From the IMG/VR virus record IMGVR_UViG_3300010397_000012, positions 1-56,846 of that record: a stretch of DNA of 56,846 nt. One strand, given 5' to 3'. The translations under genes and the position numbers were made by a program. Under the pieces are notes generated by a model. It was given only the letters and a program-made list of their open reading frames with translations, had not been told where the DNA came from and ran no database searches. This document shows positions 10,378-17,307 of this stretch, piece by piece. Source of the stretch: a virus. Every line of letters begins with the position of its first letter. Position 1 is the stretch's first letter.

Positions 10378-10586
10378 CTTGGTTTCAATGCCCGCACTGT
10401 CTCCGGCGCGGTGAGCCAGAGGACGCCCGCGAAGGCTGGGAATCCGGCGACCGTGATCAACCAGGCTACGCCTTCGACGCCTGTCGGGTCTGTATGCCGT
10501 CAGAGGAGGACCGCGAGCGTGCCGCCGAGGCGAAGGCGGACGCCATGCGCGACGAGGCCACGAACGGCCCGGACGGGTGGCGCTGA
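10374..10586 (+). CDS. Zinc-ribbon protein, 70 aa
   Basis: GTGA overlap start. CPHC at residues 6-9 and CRVC near 39-42 form a four-cysteine zinc ribbon; the rest is a charged helix (EEDRERAAEAKADAMRDE). Function unknown; such small ribbons are typical of phage early operons. Confidence 0.55.
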   Translation: MTWFQCPHCLRRGEPEDAREGWESGDRDQPGYAFDACRVCMPSEEDRERAAEAKADAMRDEATNGPDGWR

Positions 10587-10780
10587 TGGATACCGGGATC
10601 AGGAACTTCGACATCGTGAACGCCATGCGCGACTTTGGCGGCTCGTTCGTCCAGGCGCTCGCGGCGGCCTTCGAGCGGGCCGACGCCGAGAACTTCGAGA
10701 AGCTGAAGACGGCATTCCCAGAGTATTGGGCGGAATACGCCGACCTCGCCACGCTGCGAAAGGTGCGCGCCAATGCCTGA
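10586..10780 (+). CDS. Small hypothetical protein, 64 aa
   Basis: Starts in a TGATG overlap; alpha-helical, with RNFDIVNAMRDFGGSFVQAL and a Trp/Tyr-containing C-terminal helix. It overlaps the HNH gene by 8 nt. Family not recognised by name. Confidence 0.5.
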   Translation: MDTGIRNFDIVNAMRDFGGSFVQALAAAFERADAENFEKLKTAFPEYWAEYADLATLRKVRANA

Positions 10781-11222
10781 CCTCATCCGCAACGCGCCGC
10801 AGAAGCCGACCAGACTGTCCCGTGACGTGGCGTCGTGGGCGCGGCGGGTCAACCGTGCGGCGGCGAAGAACAAGGCCGTGAAAGCCTCACACGCGGCCTG
10901 GGCGAAGGTGTCGAAGGCTGTCAAGGCGCGGCACGGTGGCCGCTGCCGGATCTGCCGCTGCCGCACGACGGTGGCCGGGAGCGGCGCGAACCCCAACCAC
11001 TTTGGCTCGGCGCATCACATCGTCTACCGCTCAGCCGGTGGAGCGGACGACCTGCAGAACCTGATCTGGCTGTGCGCGGAGTGCCACCAGAAGGAACACG
11101 CGCACGAGTTAGACATCCGAGGCACGGCCGACAAACTGAAGATCACGATCCACCTGAAGGCTGACCGGCGCCTGGCGTGCAAGGAAAGGGGGCGACCGCG
11201 TGATCAAGACCTACAAGTGTGA
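10773..11222 (+). CDS. HNH endonuclease
   Basis: 149 residues. Basic N-terminal helices precede GGRCRICRCRT, SAHHIVYRSAGGADDLQNL and LCAECHQKEHAH, the Cys-x2-Cys, HH, N, Cys-x2-Cys-x3-H arrangement of classical HNH nucleases with a structural zinc. In this context it may be a DNA-processing nuclease of the replication operon rather than a homing enzyme, because it is tightly coupled to both neighbours. That role is inferred. Confidence 0.85.
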   Translation: MPDLIRNAPQKPTRLSRDVASWARRVNRAAAKNKAVKASHAAWAKVSKAVKARHGGRCRICRCRTTVAGSGANPNHFGSAHHIVYRSAGGADDLQNLIWLCAECHQKEHAHELDIRGTADKLKITIHLKADRRLACKERGRPRDQDLQV

Positions 11223-11391
11223 CGACTGCGGCGGCATCTTCGAGACGGAGCGATCTGAGGACGCCGCCAACGCTGAGGCCAAGGCAAACTTCGGGGTGGA
11301 CGACGCGAATGAGCGGACTGACTTCGCGGAAGTCTGCGACGACTGCTACCAGGCCATCATGGCGGCCCACCGACGGGAGGTGCTGCAGTGA
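11200..11391 (+). CDS. Small zinc-binding protein, 63 aa
   Basis: GTG start preceded by GGAAAGGGGG. CDDCGG near residue 7 and VCDDCY near 47 give two CxxC knuckles; the helix between them is Ala/Glu-rich (SEDAANAEAKANFG). It overlaps the HNH C-terminus by 23 nt. Probably DNA- or protein-binding; function unknown. Confidence 0.5.
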   Translation: MIKTYKCDDCGGIFETERSEDAANAEAKANFGVDDANERTDFAEVCDDCYQAIMAAHRREVLQ

Positions 11392-11609
11392 TCTCCTGGC
11401 TCATCCACAAACTCTCGGACCTCCTCGGCTACGAGGACAAGACGGCCGTGATGCAAACGCTCCCGAAGCCCACCGAGCGTTTCGACTACACCAAAGCCCG
11501 CGCCGGCTACTACCGGGCCAAGGCGCGGACGGAGACGGGGCGGCTGCTGGCGAAGCCGAAGCGCCGCACGCACGACAACGTGGTGCCCATGCGGAAGGTG
11601 GGCCGATGA
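11388..11609 (+). CDS. Small basic protein, 73 aa
   Basis: GTG start (overlaps the upstream stop) after CGGGAGG. N-terminal amphipathic helix ISWLIHKLSDLLGY, then a basic tail (YYRAKARTETGRLLAKPKRR). No recognised family; a nucleic acid contact is plausible from charge. Confidence 0.5.
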   Translation: MISWLIHKLSDLLGYEDKTAVMQTLPKPTERFDYTKARAGYYRAKARTETGRLLAKPKRRTHDNVVPMRKVGR

Positions 11610-11830
11610 TCCGCCCCTGCACGTTCTGCGGTACCCAGCGGAAACCCGCGAAAGTGGCCCGCTGCAAGAAGCACAAAACCAAGCACGTCGGCTACCACCA
11701 CGCGGCGGTGAAGGGCACGGGCCGGTACGACAGCCAGTACCAGCCGACCGACCTGCCCGCGCATGTCATCGACGCCATATTCCTGCGTGAGCAACGCAAG
11801 AAGCGCCCAGCCTGGAGCCTCTGCCGATGA
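11606..11830 (+). CDS. Small Cys/His-rich basic protein, 74 aa
   Basis: ATGA overlap with the previous gene. CTFCG...CKKHKTKHVGYHH forms a possible zinc site near the N-terminus. The rest is basic. Function unknown; part of the same coupled early operon. Confidence 0.5.
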   Translation: MIRPCTFCGTQRKPAKVARCKKHKTKHVGYHHAAVKGTGRYDSQYQPTDLPAHVIDAIFLREQRKKRPAWSLCR

Positions 11831-12024
11831 CGGACACAACCGATCGCAGTTGGTGGGAGAACGTCCCGCGCGCCGTGTGGCCGGACGTGCAGCGCCACCA
11901 CGAAGCCCTCATGGCCGGCACGCGGTTCGCCAAGCTGAACCAGTTGTCGACCGCGCTCACGGTGTCCAGTGAGGACGAGCGGCGCTTCCGGCCGAAGCCG
12001 CAGCGCGAGGAGGCGGTGGCGTGA
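11827..12024 (+). CDS. Small hypothetical protein, 65 aa
   Basis: ATGA overlap start. Contains WWENVPRAVWPDVQRHHEAL, an aromatic helix, and a basic tail. No recognised domain. Confidence 0.45.
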   Translation: MTDTTDRSWWENVPRAVWPDVQRHHEALMAGTRFAKLNQLSTALTVSSEDERRFRPKPQREEAVA

Positions 12025-12365
12025 GCACGATGCCGCTGTTCGATCAACCCGTCCACCGCCTAGCGGACACCAGCCTCTCGGCCTTCGCCCATGTGCGCGA
12101 GACGCTGAGCGAGCGCCAGGTGCCGGTGTTTCTGAAAGTCCACGACTACGTGGCGCTCACCGGCTACGACGACGTGACGGGCGGCGAACTGGCGGAATGG
12201 GCTGGCGTCCCGATCTTGTCCTGCCGGCCACGGCTCACCGAGTTGGTGGATCTGGGCTGGCTCCTGAAAGGCCCGGCGCGCAAGAGCCGCGCGGCCGGCG
12301 AGTCGAGAAGTCATGGCGTGTTTCCCGCGGTGCCGCGTGCGGCCGTGGAGCGCGTACGGGTATGA
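12021..12365 (+). CDS. Winged-helix DNA-binding protein, 114 aa
   Basis: GTG start in overlap. Residues about 50-85 (VTGGELAEWAGVPILSCRPR and LTELVDLGWL) have the helix-turn-helix and wing pattern of small winged-helix proteins placed just upstream of replication genes in many phages. It may regulate or assist initiation at the adjacent iterons. The fold call is by pattern; the role is inferred. Confidence 0.6.
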   Translation: MSTMPLFDQPVHRLADTSLSAFAHVRETLSERQVPVFLKVHDYVALTGYDDVTGGELAEWAGVPILSCRPRLTELVDLGWLLKGPARKSRAAGESRSHGVFPAVPRAAVERVRV

Positions 12366-12393
12366 ACGGCGACGGTCGGCGGAAGGCGGCGGA

Positions 12394-13236
12394 ATGGGAA
12401 GAGCCCCAGCGTTCCAGTTCTACGCGGCGGATTTTTTAGTGGGTACGAGTGAGATGTCAGTCGGGGAAGTCGGCTTATACGTGCGGATGTTGGCGTTGTC
12501 GTGGGACAAGGGCGCCCTGCCCTCAGAGCACGACCGCCTGGCCCGGATGGTGGGCGTGTCGCTGAGGGAGTTCCGGGCGCTCTGGTGTGCGGTGGCCGAG
12601 AAGTGGACTGTCACCGAGGCCGGATACGTCAACGGACGCCTCGAAGATCAACGCGACCAGCGGCAAGCGTTCGCCCAAGTGAGGGCTGCGGCTGGACGAA
12701 AAAGCGGCGAGTCACGACGAACGAAACGTGAACACAACGCGAACATAAGCGGAACACAAGACGAACAAACACCCCAACGAAAACGAACTCTTCAGTCTTC
12801 AGTCTTCGATCTTCAGACTTCAGATCAAGAGCACACACACCCCGCGCGAGTGGCGACGAACCCTCACTCGACGTCGACAAACCTCGTCAACGGCTCACAG
12901 CAGCGCCTTCACGGTTCGCACGCCTGGTGCTCATGGCCGGTTCGAGACGGGCTGTGTGTGCCGATGTTTCTGCACCGCGAGTTCGTGGGCAAAGGCGGCA
13001 AGACGGACGCCGAAATGATGGCGTGGTACGTGGGCACGCTTGAGCGGTTCGATGGTGTCGCCGTTGGGGAGGACGCGCTGACGTTCTGGCGCCGGGAGTT
13101 CTCGGCCTGGATTGGGATCGCGTCCACGGCGGCGGTGGCTGAACGTCCTGGGCGTGCCGAGCGGGTGATGAGCGCGGCCGAGCGGGTGATTGCGAAGCAG
13201 ATCGAACACCACAAGGCGGTGACAGATGGCCGATAG
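12394..13236 (+). CDS. DUF1376-type replication initiation protein
   Basis: 280 residues. The start at 12394 follows GGAAGGCGGCGG and gives the family N-terminus APAFQFYAADFLVGTSEMS, followed by GEVGLYVRMLALSWDKGALP. DUF1376 proteins are phage replication initiator-like proteins with a winged helix N-terminus. The middle (about 105-160) is a low-complexity linker, and the C-terminal third (AWYVGTLERFDGV, TFWRREFSAWIG) is a second helical domain. The DNA coding for the linker contains 11-bp and 7-bp tandem repeats, as lambda carries ori inside gene O. The next gene is loader-like, matching the O-P arrangement. Confidence 0.75.
   Translation: MGRAPAFQFYAADFLVGTSEMSVGEVGLYVRMLALSWDKGALPSEHDRLARMVGVSLREFRALWCAVAEKWTVTEAGYVNGRLEDQRDQRQAFAQVRAAAGRKSGESRRTKREHNANISGTQDEQTPQRKRTLQSSVFDLQTSDQEHTHPARVATNPHSTSTNLVNGSQQRLHGSHAWCSWPVRDGLCVPMFLHREFVGKGGKTDAEMMAWYVGTLERFDGVAVGEDALTFWRREFSAWIGIASTAAVAERPGRAERVMSAAERVIAKQIEHHKAVTDGR
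12719..12824 (+). repeat. Iteron cluster, probable replication origin
   Basis: GAAC recurs at 12719, 12730, 12741, 12752 and 12763, exactly 11 bp apart, with an imperfect CAAC at 12775 and GAAC again at 12785; the consensus unit is about GAACACAACGC. Directly downstream, 12790-12824 holds five contiguous 7-mers: CTTCAGT, CTTCAGT, CTTCGAT, CTTCAGA, CTTCAGA. Neither period is a multiple of three although both lie in coding DNA, so the constraint is at the DNA level. The segment is A-rich compared with its surroundings. Confidence 0.7.
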
Positions 13237-13642
13237 CGGAACGGGCAAGCCCCTCGTCACGGCGGCACTGGCGAAACTCTCGATCCTCCGGCAAGCGTCC
13301 GACGTGAGCGACCTCACGCTCGACCTCTACGCGGCCGAACTCGAAGCGGCCGGCATCACGCCCGACGTCGTGGTGATCGCCTGCCAGGGGCTTCAGTCGC
13401 AACCGCGGGCGGAAGGCGAGACGGCATTCCCGAGCCTCGGGACGCTGCTCGAGCGGTGCTACGCGATTCGCCGCGAGTGGCAGAAGCAAGCCGAGGCCGT
13501 CGCCAGCCAGCGGCTCCTCGAGGCCGAGCGCAGCGGCCAGCGGAACATGACGAAGGCCGAGGCGGCGGCGTTCATCGCGCAACTGAAGGCCGACGTCGAT
13601 CGCCGGGTGCGTGAACTCCGAGACGAGAAGGCGCCGCGATGA
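13226..13642 (+). CDS. Putative helicase loader-like protein
   Basis: 138 residues, overlapping the end of the DUF1376 gene. The N-terminal half (LSILRQASDVSDLTLDLYAA, ITPDVVVIACQGL, FPSLGTLLERC) follows the helical pattern of the phage G39P/loader N-terminal domain, in which a helix bundle is followed by a FPS/FPP-x-x-x-x-L segment. The C-terminal half is a long charged helix. Position right after an initiator with internal iterons supports a helicase-loading role, as with lambda P. The homology is tentative. Confidence 0.5.
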   Translation: MADSGTGKPLVTAALAKLSILRQASDVSDLTLDLYAAELEAAGITPDVVVIACQGLQSQPRAEGETAFPSLGTLLERCYAIRREWQKQAEAVASQRLLEAERSGQRNMTKAEAAAFIAQLKADVDRRVRELRDEKAPR

Positions 13643-13998
13643 AGGCGTGGGAGCCTGATCAGCGGCACAACTGCCGGCAGTGCCTCGACGATCCGCACGG
13701 CTGGATTGTCCTCGAGTGCCCGAACGAAACCTGCGGCCGGTCGAACGGCGGCGACGTGCTCCACCGCCCGCACAACTTCGCCGTCCGCTGCCCGCACTGG
13801 CTGAAGGAACACGCCACGGCGCTGAGCGAGTCGGCGCGCAAGTCTGTAGAGAAGGGCAAGACGCCCTCGCAGGCGGCGTACGACTCGATTGACGCGGTGA
13901 ACGGGACGTACCGCTGGCAGCACGCGAAGACGGAGCGGGCGCGGTGGGCTGAGAACTGGGAGCGGACGCGCGTGGATCACTTCGACGGGGCCGCATGA
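13639..13998 (+). CDS. Cysteine-rich hypothetical protein, 119 aa
   Basis: HNCRQCLDD...LECPNETCGRSNGG...VRCPHW gives two Cys pairs in the first 55 residues, probably one zinc-binding domain. The C-terminal half is an alpha-helical, Trp-rich tail. ATGA overlaps join it to both neighbours. Family not recognised; a role with the loader or helicase is possible from position only. Confidence 0.5.
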   Translation: MKAWEPDQRHNCRQCLDDPHGWIVLECPNETCGRSNGGDVLHRPHNFAVRCPHWLKEHATALSESARKSVEKGKTPSQAAYDSIDAVNGTYRWQHAKTERARWAENWERTRVDHFDGAA

Positions 13999-14213
13999 GG
14001 GCGCCCTATGGCTCTGCCGCCACGACGGACACGCGCGTCCTCACGGCCTTGTCCCGTGGCCCGTTGACGCAGCAGCAGATCGATCAGCAGCTCGGCTTTG
14101 CGAAGTACGGCGCGAAGGCGTCGCTCGCGAGGCTCCTCGCGGCGGGCTTGGTGGTCAAGGAGCCGTCGGAGGAGCTGGCGTCAAGGAAGCAGTACCGGAA
14201 GGTGCGCGCGTGA
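13995..14213 (+). CDS. Small winged-helix protein, 72 aa
   Basis: TRVLTALSRGPLTQQQIDQQ followed by ASLARLLAAGLVVKE and SRKQYRKV is the helix-turn-helix plus wing pattern of small transcription factors. Start overlaps the upstream stop. The regulatory target is unknown. Confidence 0.6.
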   Translation: MRAPYGSAATTDTRVLTALSRGPLTQQQIDQQLGFAKYGAKASLARLLAAGLVVKEPSEELASRKQYRKVRA

Positions 14214-14464
14214 GATACGCCGCCCGCGTGGACGGCACGCACCGGGAAGTGATCGACGCCTTGCGCGCGTGCGGCTGGCTGGTGGCCGATACGAGCCGCC
14301 TAGCGGGCTTTGTGGACTGCGTGGCGCAACGGCGCGGGGTGACGCGGCTGATTGAGATCAAGCGCCCCAAGGGCAAGCTGACGTGGTTACAGGCCCAGAT
14401 GATCGCGGCGGGCTTTGACGTGCGGGTGTTGCGTTCGGCGGAGGAGGCGGTGAGGTTGCAATGA
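14210..14464 (+). CDS. VRR-NUC-like PD-(D/E)XK nuclease
   Basis: 84 residues, GTG start. YAARVDGTHREVIDALRACG leads into GFVDCVAQRRG and RLIEIKRPKGKLTWLQAQM, with the D...ExK core spaced as in small phage VRR-NUC nucleases and ending VRVLRSAEEAVRLQ. Stand-alone VRR-NUC proteins of this size act on branched or flap DNA. It follows the replication genes, where a junction-processing enzyme would be useful. Remnants of a second copy lie at 16562 and 17139. Confidence 0.75.
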   Translation: MRYAARVDGTHREVIDALRACGWLVADTSRLAGFVDCVAQRRGVTRLIEIKRPKGKLTWLQAQMIAAGFDVRVLRSAEEAVRLQ

Positions 14465-14715
14465 CTGAGACACAAACGCTGGACGCGATCCGCGCCATTC
14501 TCGCCAGCCTGCTCGACGATCGCCTTGCCACCGGAGCGAGCTACGCCTTCGAAGAACTGTACAGGGCCGTCCAGCGCGTCTACGCCAACGTGACCGGCGA
14601 GGCGGTGCGCGGGTATCTCGAGCAGCTCCGCGGGCAGGGTAGGGCTGTCCGGATTCCCGCGGGCGATTCTTTCCGCTATCAGCGCCGTGTGGCGCCACGG
14701 GCGAAGACGGCGTGA
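14461..14715 (+). CDS. Winged-helix-like small protein, 84 aa
   Basis: Helices ILASLLDDRLATGASYAFEE and VTGEAVRGYLEQLRGQGRAV, then the strand pair RIPAGDSFRYQRR, suggest a winged helix. Coupled by overlap to the nuclease and to the RHH gene. No recognised family. Confidence 0.5.
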   Translation: MTETQTLDAIRAILASLLDDRLATGASYAFEELYRAVQRVYANVTGEAVRGYLEQLRGQGRAVRIPAGDSFRYQRRVAPRAKTA

Positions 14716-14915
14716 TCACCATGCGCCTGGACGTCACCGCGCGCGAGCAAGCCGTCATTGAAGAGATGCGGGCTTCTGGTCGCTACGCGACCGAGGCCGA
14801 CGCGGTACGCACAGCCATCTGGGCCCATGCGACGCATCTCGGCATCGACGTGCCGGTCGAGGCCTTCGCCGTGGGTGGGCGCCAGCCGTCGCTGTTTGAG
14901 GAGGCGCATTCTTGA
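14712..14915 (+). CDS. ParD-like ribbon-helix-helix protein, 67 aa
   Basis: GTG start. ITMRLDVTAREQAVIEEMRA, then GRYATEADAVRTAIWAHATH, is the strand, helix, turn, helix pattern of ParD/CopG-type RHH proteins. No adjacent ParE-like toxin is seen, so it is more probably a phage regulator than an antitoxin. Confidence 0.6.
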   Translation: MITMRLDVTAREQAVIEEMRASGRYATEADAVRTAIWAHATHLGIDVPVEAFAVGGRQPSLFEEAHS

Positions 14916-15550
14916 CTCGGCCGCAGAGGATTTTCGACATGTTGACGCGCGCCACGCACCCGTTGACGGCGTCCCAGATCGCACATGCACTCCGCGACGA
15001 GACGAACTCCGTGTCTGCCGATCTCTCGCGGATGGTCCGGTGCGTGGACATCGTCGGGCTGTTACCGCGGCACAGGGGGAAGCCTGAGCGGCTGTTCCGG
15101 CTGAAGCCTGGAGCATTCCGGCCGGCGACTCCCATCGGCCATAGGCCCGCGTTCCCACGGCGCGCGGTGGAAGAAGGCGTGACCTGGCCCATGCGGATCT
15201 TCGACGTGCTCACCGCCTCACCGGAGGCGATGACGGCGGGTGAGATTGCGGAACTCCTCGGCGTGCCAACGAAGATGGTCGCCTCGGATCTGAGCCGGAT
15301 GCGCGTGCTGTACGTGGACGTCGTCGCGCAGATCAAGAGCGCCGGATCGAAGCCGTGCAACTGCTACCGGCTGAGACCTGGAGTCCCACGGCCAGGGACG
15401 CCGCGGCAGTTGTGGGTCACGCCGCCGCAGCCGGTTGAACCGCCCACGCCCACGCCGGTCAATCTCGATCGCTATCGGCCCGTGGTGATGGTGGAAGGGC
15501 GTCCGATGCAGGTCATGTGGCCGCTCCGCTTCGATGAGGTGGCGTCGTGA
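14912..15550 (+). CDS. Protein with two tandem winged-helix domains
   Basis: 212 residues; TTG start with GAGGAGG upstream, overlapping the RHH stop. Two repeats of the same domain are visible. Residues about 4-60 have RIFDMLTRATHPLTASQIAH, then SADLSRM and DIVGLL. Residues about 94-150 have RIFDVLTASPEAMTAGEIAE, then ASDLSRM and DVVAQI. Each looks like a winged helix. The C-terminus is a Pro-rich linker and a short conserved tail. An internal duplication could bind a direct-repeat operator. Function is inferred to be DNA binding. Confidence 0.6.
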   Translation: MTRPQRIFDMLTRATHPLTASQIAHALRDETNSVSADLSRMVRCVDIVGLLPRHRGKPERLFRLKPGAFRPATPIGHRPAFPRRAVEEGVTWPMRIFDVLTASPEAMTAGEIAELLGVPTKMVASDLSRMRVLYVDVVAQIKSAGSKPCNCYRLRPGVPRPGTPRQLWVTPPQPVEPPTPTPVNLDRYRPVVMVEGRPMQVMWPLRFDEVAS

Positions 15551-15578
15551 CGTGGGTGGCGCGGACAGGGGAGGGGCA

Positions 15579-16352
15579 GTGACCGCTAGGCAGCTTGAAA
15601 CCCTCTTGGAACGACGGCACGCCAGTGACGTGTTTGTGCCCCAGTGCAAGATGGGCTCGTCCGGTAGTCGCATCCTGGACGGTTGGGCGTTGCTCCCGAC
15701 GTGGAGCCCATTGACGGCCATCGGCTACGAAATCAAGGTTTCGCGCTCAGACTGGCTGCAAGACCAGAAGTTTGAGGAGTATCGCGGGTGCTGCCATTTG
15801 TTTCTCGTCGTGGCGCCGCCCAAGGTGGTCGCCGCGTCCGAGATGCCAGCCGGCGTCGGGCTACTGGAGCCAGTAGGGCAGGGTGACGGCCAACGTCTGG
15901 TTATGCGTGTGAAGCCCGTCAGGCAGGAGGCCGACTTCGCGAAGCTGTCGCGTCTGATGGCCCACGCGCTCATGTGGAAGAAGGGCATCGGCGGGAGTTC
16001 TCAGGCACGGCGCGAGCGGCAGATCGCCTACTGGCAGTCGCTGGTGGATCAGCGGGAACGCGGCCACACCCTCGGGCGCGAAGTCAAAGGCCGCATTCGC
16101 GACACGATCCGCGAACTACTCAGCGCCGCGCAAACGGCCGAGTCGCGGGCGAACACGCTGCAATGGGCGGCGGAAGTCTTCGATAGCCTCGGGATCCGTC
16201 CCGGCTATGACCGTTGGAGCACCGAGCGGAACATCACGCAAGCCCTCGGTAGCCAGCGCGAGAACCTGTTACGCGACATTGACCAGGGCGTGGCCGCGCT
16301 GCGTCGTCTGCGGGACATCGTTGGCGCTGAGGAGCGGGCGAAAACCGCATGA
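15579..16352 (+). CDS. MmcB-like PD-(D/E)XK nuclease-fold protein
   Basis: 257 residues from the GTG at 15579 (GGGGAGGGG upstream). The N-terminal half contains MGSSGSRILDGWALLPTWSP, then GYEIKVSRSDWLQDQKFEEY and HLFLVVAPPKVV. This is the D...ExK core seen in MmcB-type and related phage nuclease-like proteins. The C-terminal 110 residues are a long helical domain (ERQIAYWQSLVDQRERGHTL...). Probably DNA repair or DNA-end processing. The C-terminal helices are not part of the usual short family. Confidence 0.65.
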   Translation: MTARQLETLLERRHASDVFVPQCKMGSSGSRILDGWALLPTWSPLTAIGYEIKVSRSDWLQDQKFEEYRGCCHLFLVVAPPKVVAASEMPAGVGLLEPVGQGDGQRLVMRVKPVRQEADFAKLSRLMAHALMWKKGIGGSSQARRERQIAYWQSLVDQRERGHTLGREVKGRIRDTIRELLSAAQTAESRANTLQWAAEVFDSLGIRPGYDRWSTERNITQALGSQRENLLRDIDQGVAALRRLRDIVGAEERAKTA

Positions 16353-16561
16353 TCCAGCCCGCCCTCTTCGACGTGTCGGCCGTGCCCACCATCGCCAGCC
16401 CGCTGTGCAGCTATGAAGCATGTAAGCGGAAGGGACGGGCCATGCTGGGGCCGGTGGTGCGCGTGTCCGAGGACTGCGAGAACAGGTCCATCGAATGCCT
16501 CACGTGTGGCTGCACGGGCGTCCAGAGCGACAACCTGAAGCTGAAACGAGGGCGCCAGTAG
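16349..16561 (+). CDS. Small zinc-binding protein, 70 aa
   Basis: ATGA overlap start. CSYEACKRKGRAM, then SEDCENRSIECLTCGCTG, gives about five cysteines in a ribbon-like arrangement and a basic tail. Function unknown. A 12-codon remnant of a nuclease gene follows its stop. Confidence 0.5.
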   Translation: MIQPALFDVSAVPTIASPLCSYEACKRKGRAMLGPVVRVSEDCENRSIECLTCGCTGVQSDNLKLKRGRQ

Positions 16562-16592
16562 ATGCCCAGCTACGCCGCCAAGGTGGACCGAC

Positions 16593-16799
16593 ATGGCTAG
16601 ACCGCCCTTGAACCGACTCCCAGCGATCACGATGCGTGGCCGTCGTCAGACGTTCCAATTATCCGTGGCGATGAGCGAGCAAGAGGCCGAGCGGTTAGAG
16701 GTTATACGGGTGCGCGAGGGCGCGAGAAGTTGGGGTGAGGTGATCCGTTTATTGATACAGCGCCGGTTCCGTGAAGGAGTCAAAGGCGTGGACGCATGA
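16593..16799 (+). CDS. Ribbon-helix-helix protein, 68 aa
   Basis: QTFQLSVAMSEQEAERLEVI, then VREGARSWGEVIRLLIQRRF, fits the RHH pattern with a basic N-terminal arm (RPPLNRLPAITMRGRR). Coupled to the DUF1064 gene by ATGA. The target is unknown; it is one of four RHH proteins in the genome. Confidence 0.6.
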   Translation: MARPPLNRLPAITMRGRRQTFQLSVAMSEQEAERLEVIRVREGARSWGEVIRLLIQRRFREGVKGVDA

Positions 16800-17137
16800 G
16801 CGCCTGGAGAGTGAACACGGCCAACAAGTTCAACGCCCGCGCCCGCTGTGTGGCCGGCGTGAACGTCGGCTCAGCCAAGGAAGGGCGGCGGGTGATCGAG
16901 CTTCTGGCGCTCCAGCAGGCCGGGGAGATCCAAGACTTGGAGTTTCACCCCCGGTTCGATCTCGTGGTCAACGGCATGGCGGTCGGCAGAATGACACCAG
17001 ATGCGTCCTACGTGACGAAGGACGGCGAAGTGATAGTCGAGGACACCAAGAGCCCGCCGACGCGCACAGAGGCGTATCGGCTGCGACGGAAGGTGTTTGA
17101 GGCGTGCCACTACCCGCTGACGATTACGGAAGTTTAG
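16796..17137 (+). CDS. DUF1064-like putative nuclease
   Basis: 113 residues. KFNARARCVAGVNVGSAKEG, then LLALQQAGEIQDLEFHPRFD, VVNGMAVGRMTPDASYVTKD and VIVEDTKSPPTRTEAYRLRR, match the order of DUF1064 phage proteins, which have a PD-(D/E)XK nuclease-like core (D...VEDTK here). Such proteins lie in replication modules and are thought to process DNA. It is the last gene of the early operon. Confidence 0.75.
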   Translation: MSAWRVNTANKFNARARCVAGVNVGSAKEGRRVIELLALQQAGEIQDLEFHPRFDLVVNGMAVGRMTPDASYVTKDGEVIVEDTKSPPTRTEAYRLRRKVFEACHYPLTITEV

Positions 17138-17138
17138 C

Positions 17139-17253
17139 GTGCGGAGTGTCGCGGACGCGGCGCGGTTGCAGTGAACTGGCTACGGGGCTTTCACCCGCAT
17201 GCCCGGCTGAGCCGCTGAAAAACAGGCTACCACGGCGGCGCGGTTGCAGTGAA
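17139..17253 (+). pseudogene. C-terminal remnants of VRR-NUC-type gene(s), with a 19-bp direct repeat
   Basis: Reading from 17139 gives VRSVADAARLQ and a stop at 17172-17174, almost the same ending as the intact VRR-NUC gene at 14210 (VLRSAEEAVRLQ). The 19-bp word covering AARLQ-stop (17157-17175) recurs exactly at 17235-17253, 78 bp later. The short ORF at 16562-16600 (MPSYAAKVDRHG) resembles the same family's N-terminus. These pieces look like the two ends of a second nuclease gene whose body was replaced by the RHH and DUF1064 genes. Confidence 0.5.
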
Positions 17254-17271
17254 TGAGGGAGAAATTACCTG

Positions 17272-17300
17272 TTGACATGAATACATGTATTCTGTAGAAT
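17272..17300 (+). promoter_or_regulatory. Strong sigma70-like promoter with internal palindromic operator
   Basis: Consensus TTGACA (17272-17277), a 17-bp spacer and TAGAAT (17295-17300). The spacer holds a perfect 14-bp palindrome, GAATACATGTATTC (17279-17292), placed where a bound dimer would block RNA polymerase. The -10 box ends exactly 7 nt before the ATG at 17308, so the mRNA should start at or next to the start codon, as at 6650. Confidence 0.75.
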
Positions 17301-17307
17301 CTGAGGC

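Noticed and set aside
12362-12439. 25-codon ORF before the DUF1376 gene
   Set aside because: It overlaps the real start in another frame, has no homology features and is probably only a ribosome bridge.
14712-14915. Toxin-antitoxin pair based on the ParD-like RHH protein
   Set aside because: No ParE-like or other toxin gene lies beside it; the neighbours are winged-helix proteins.
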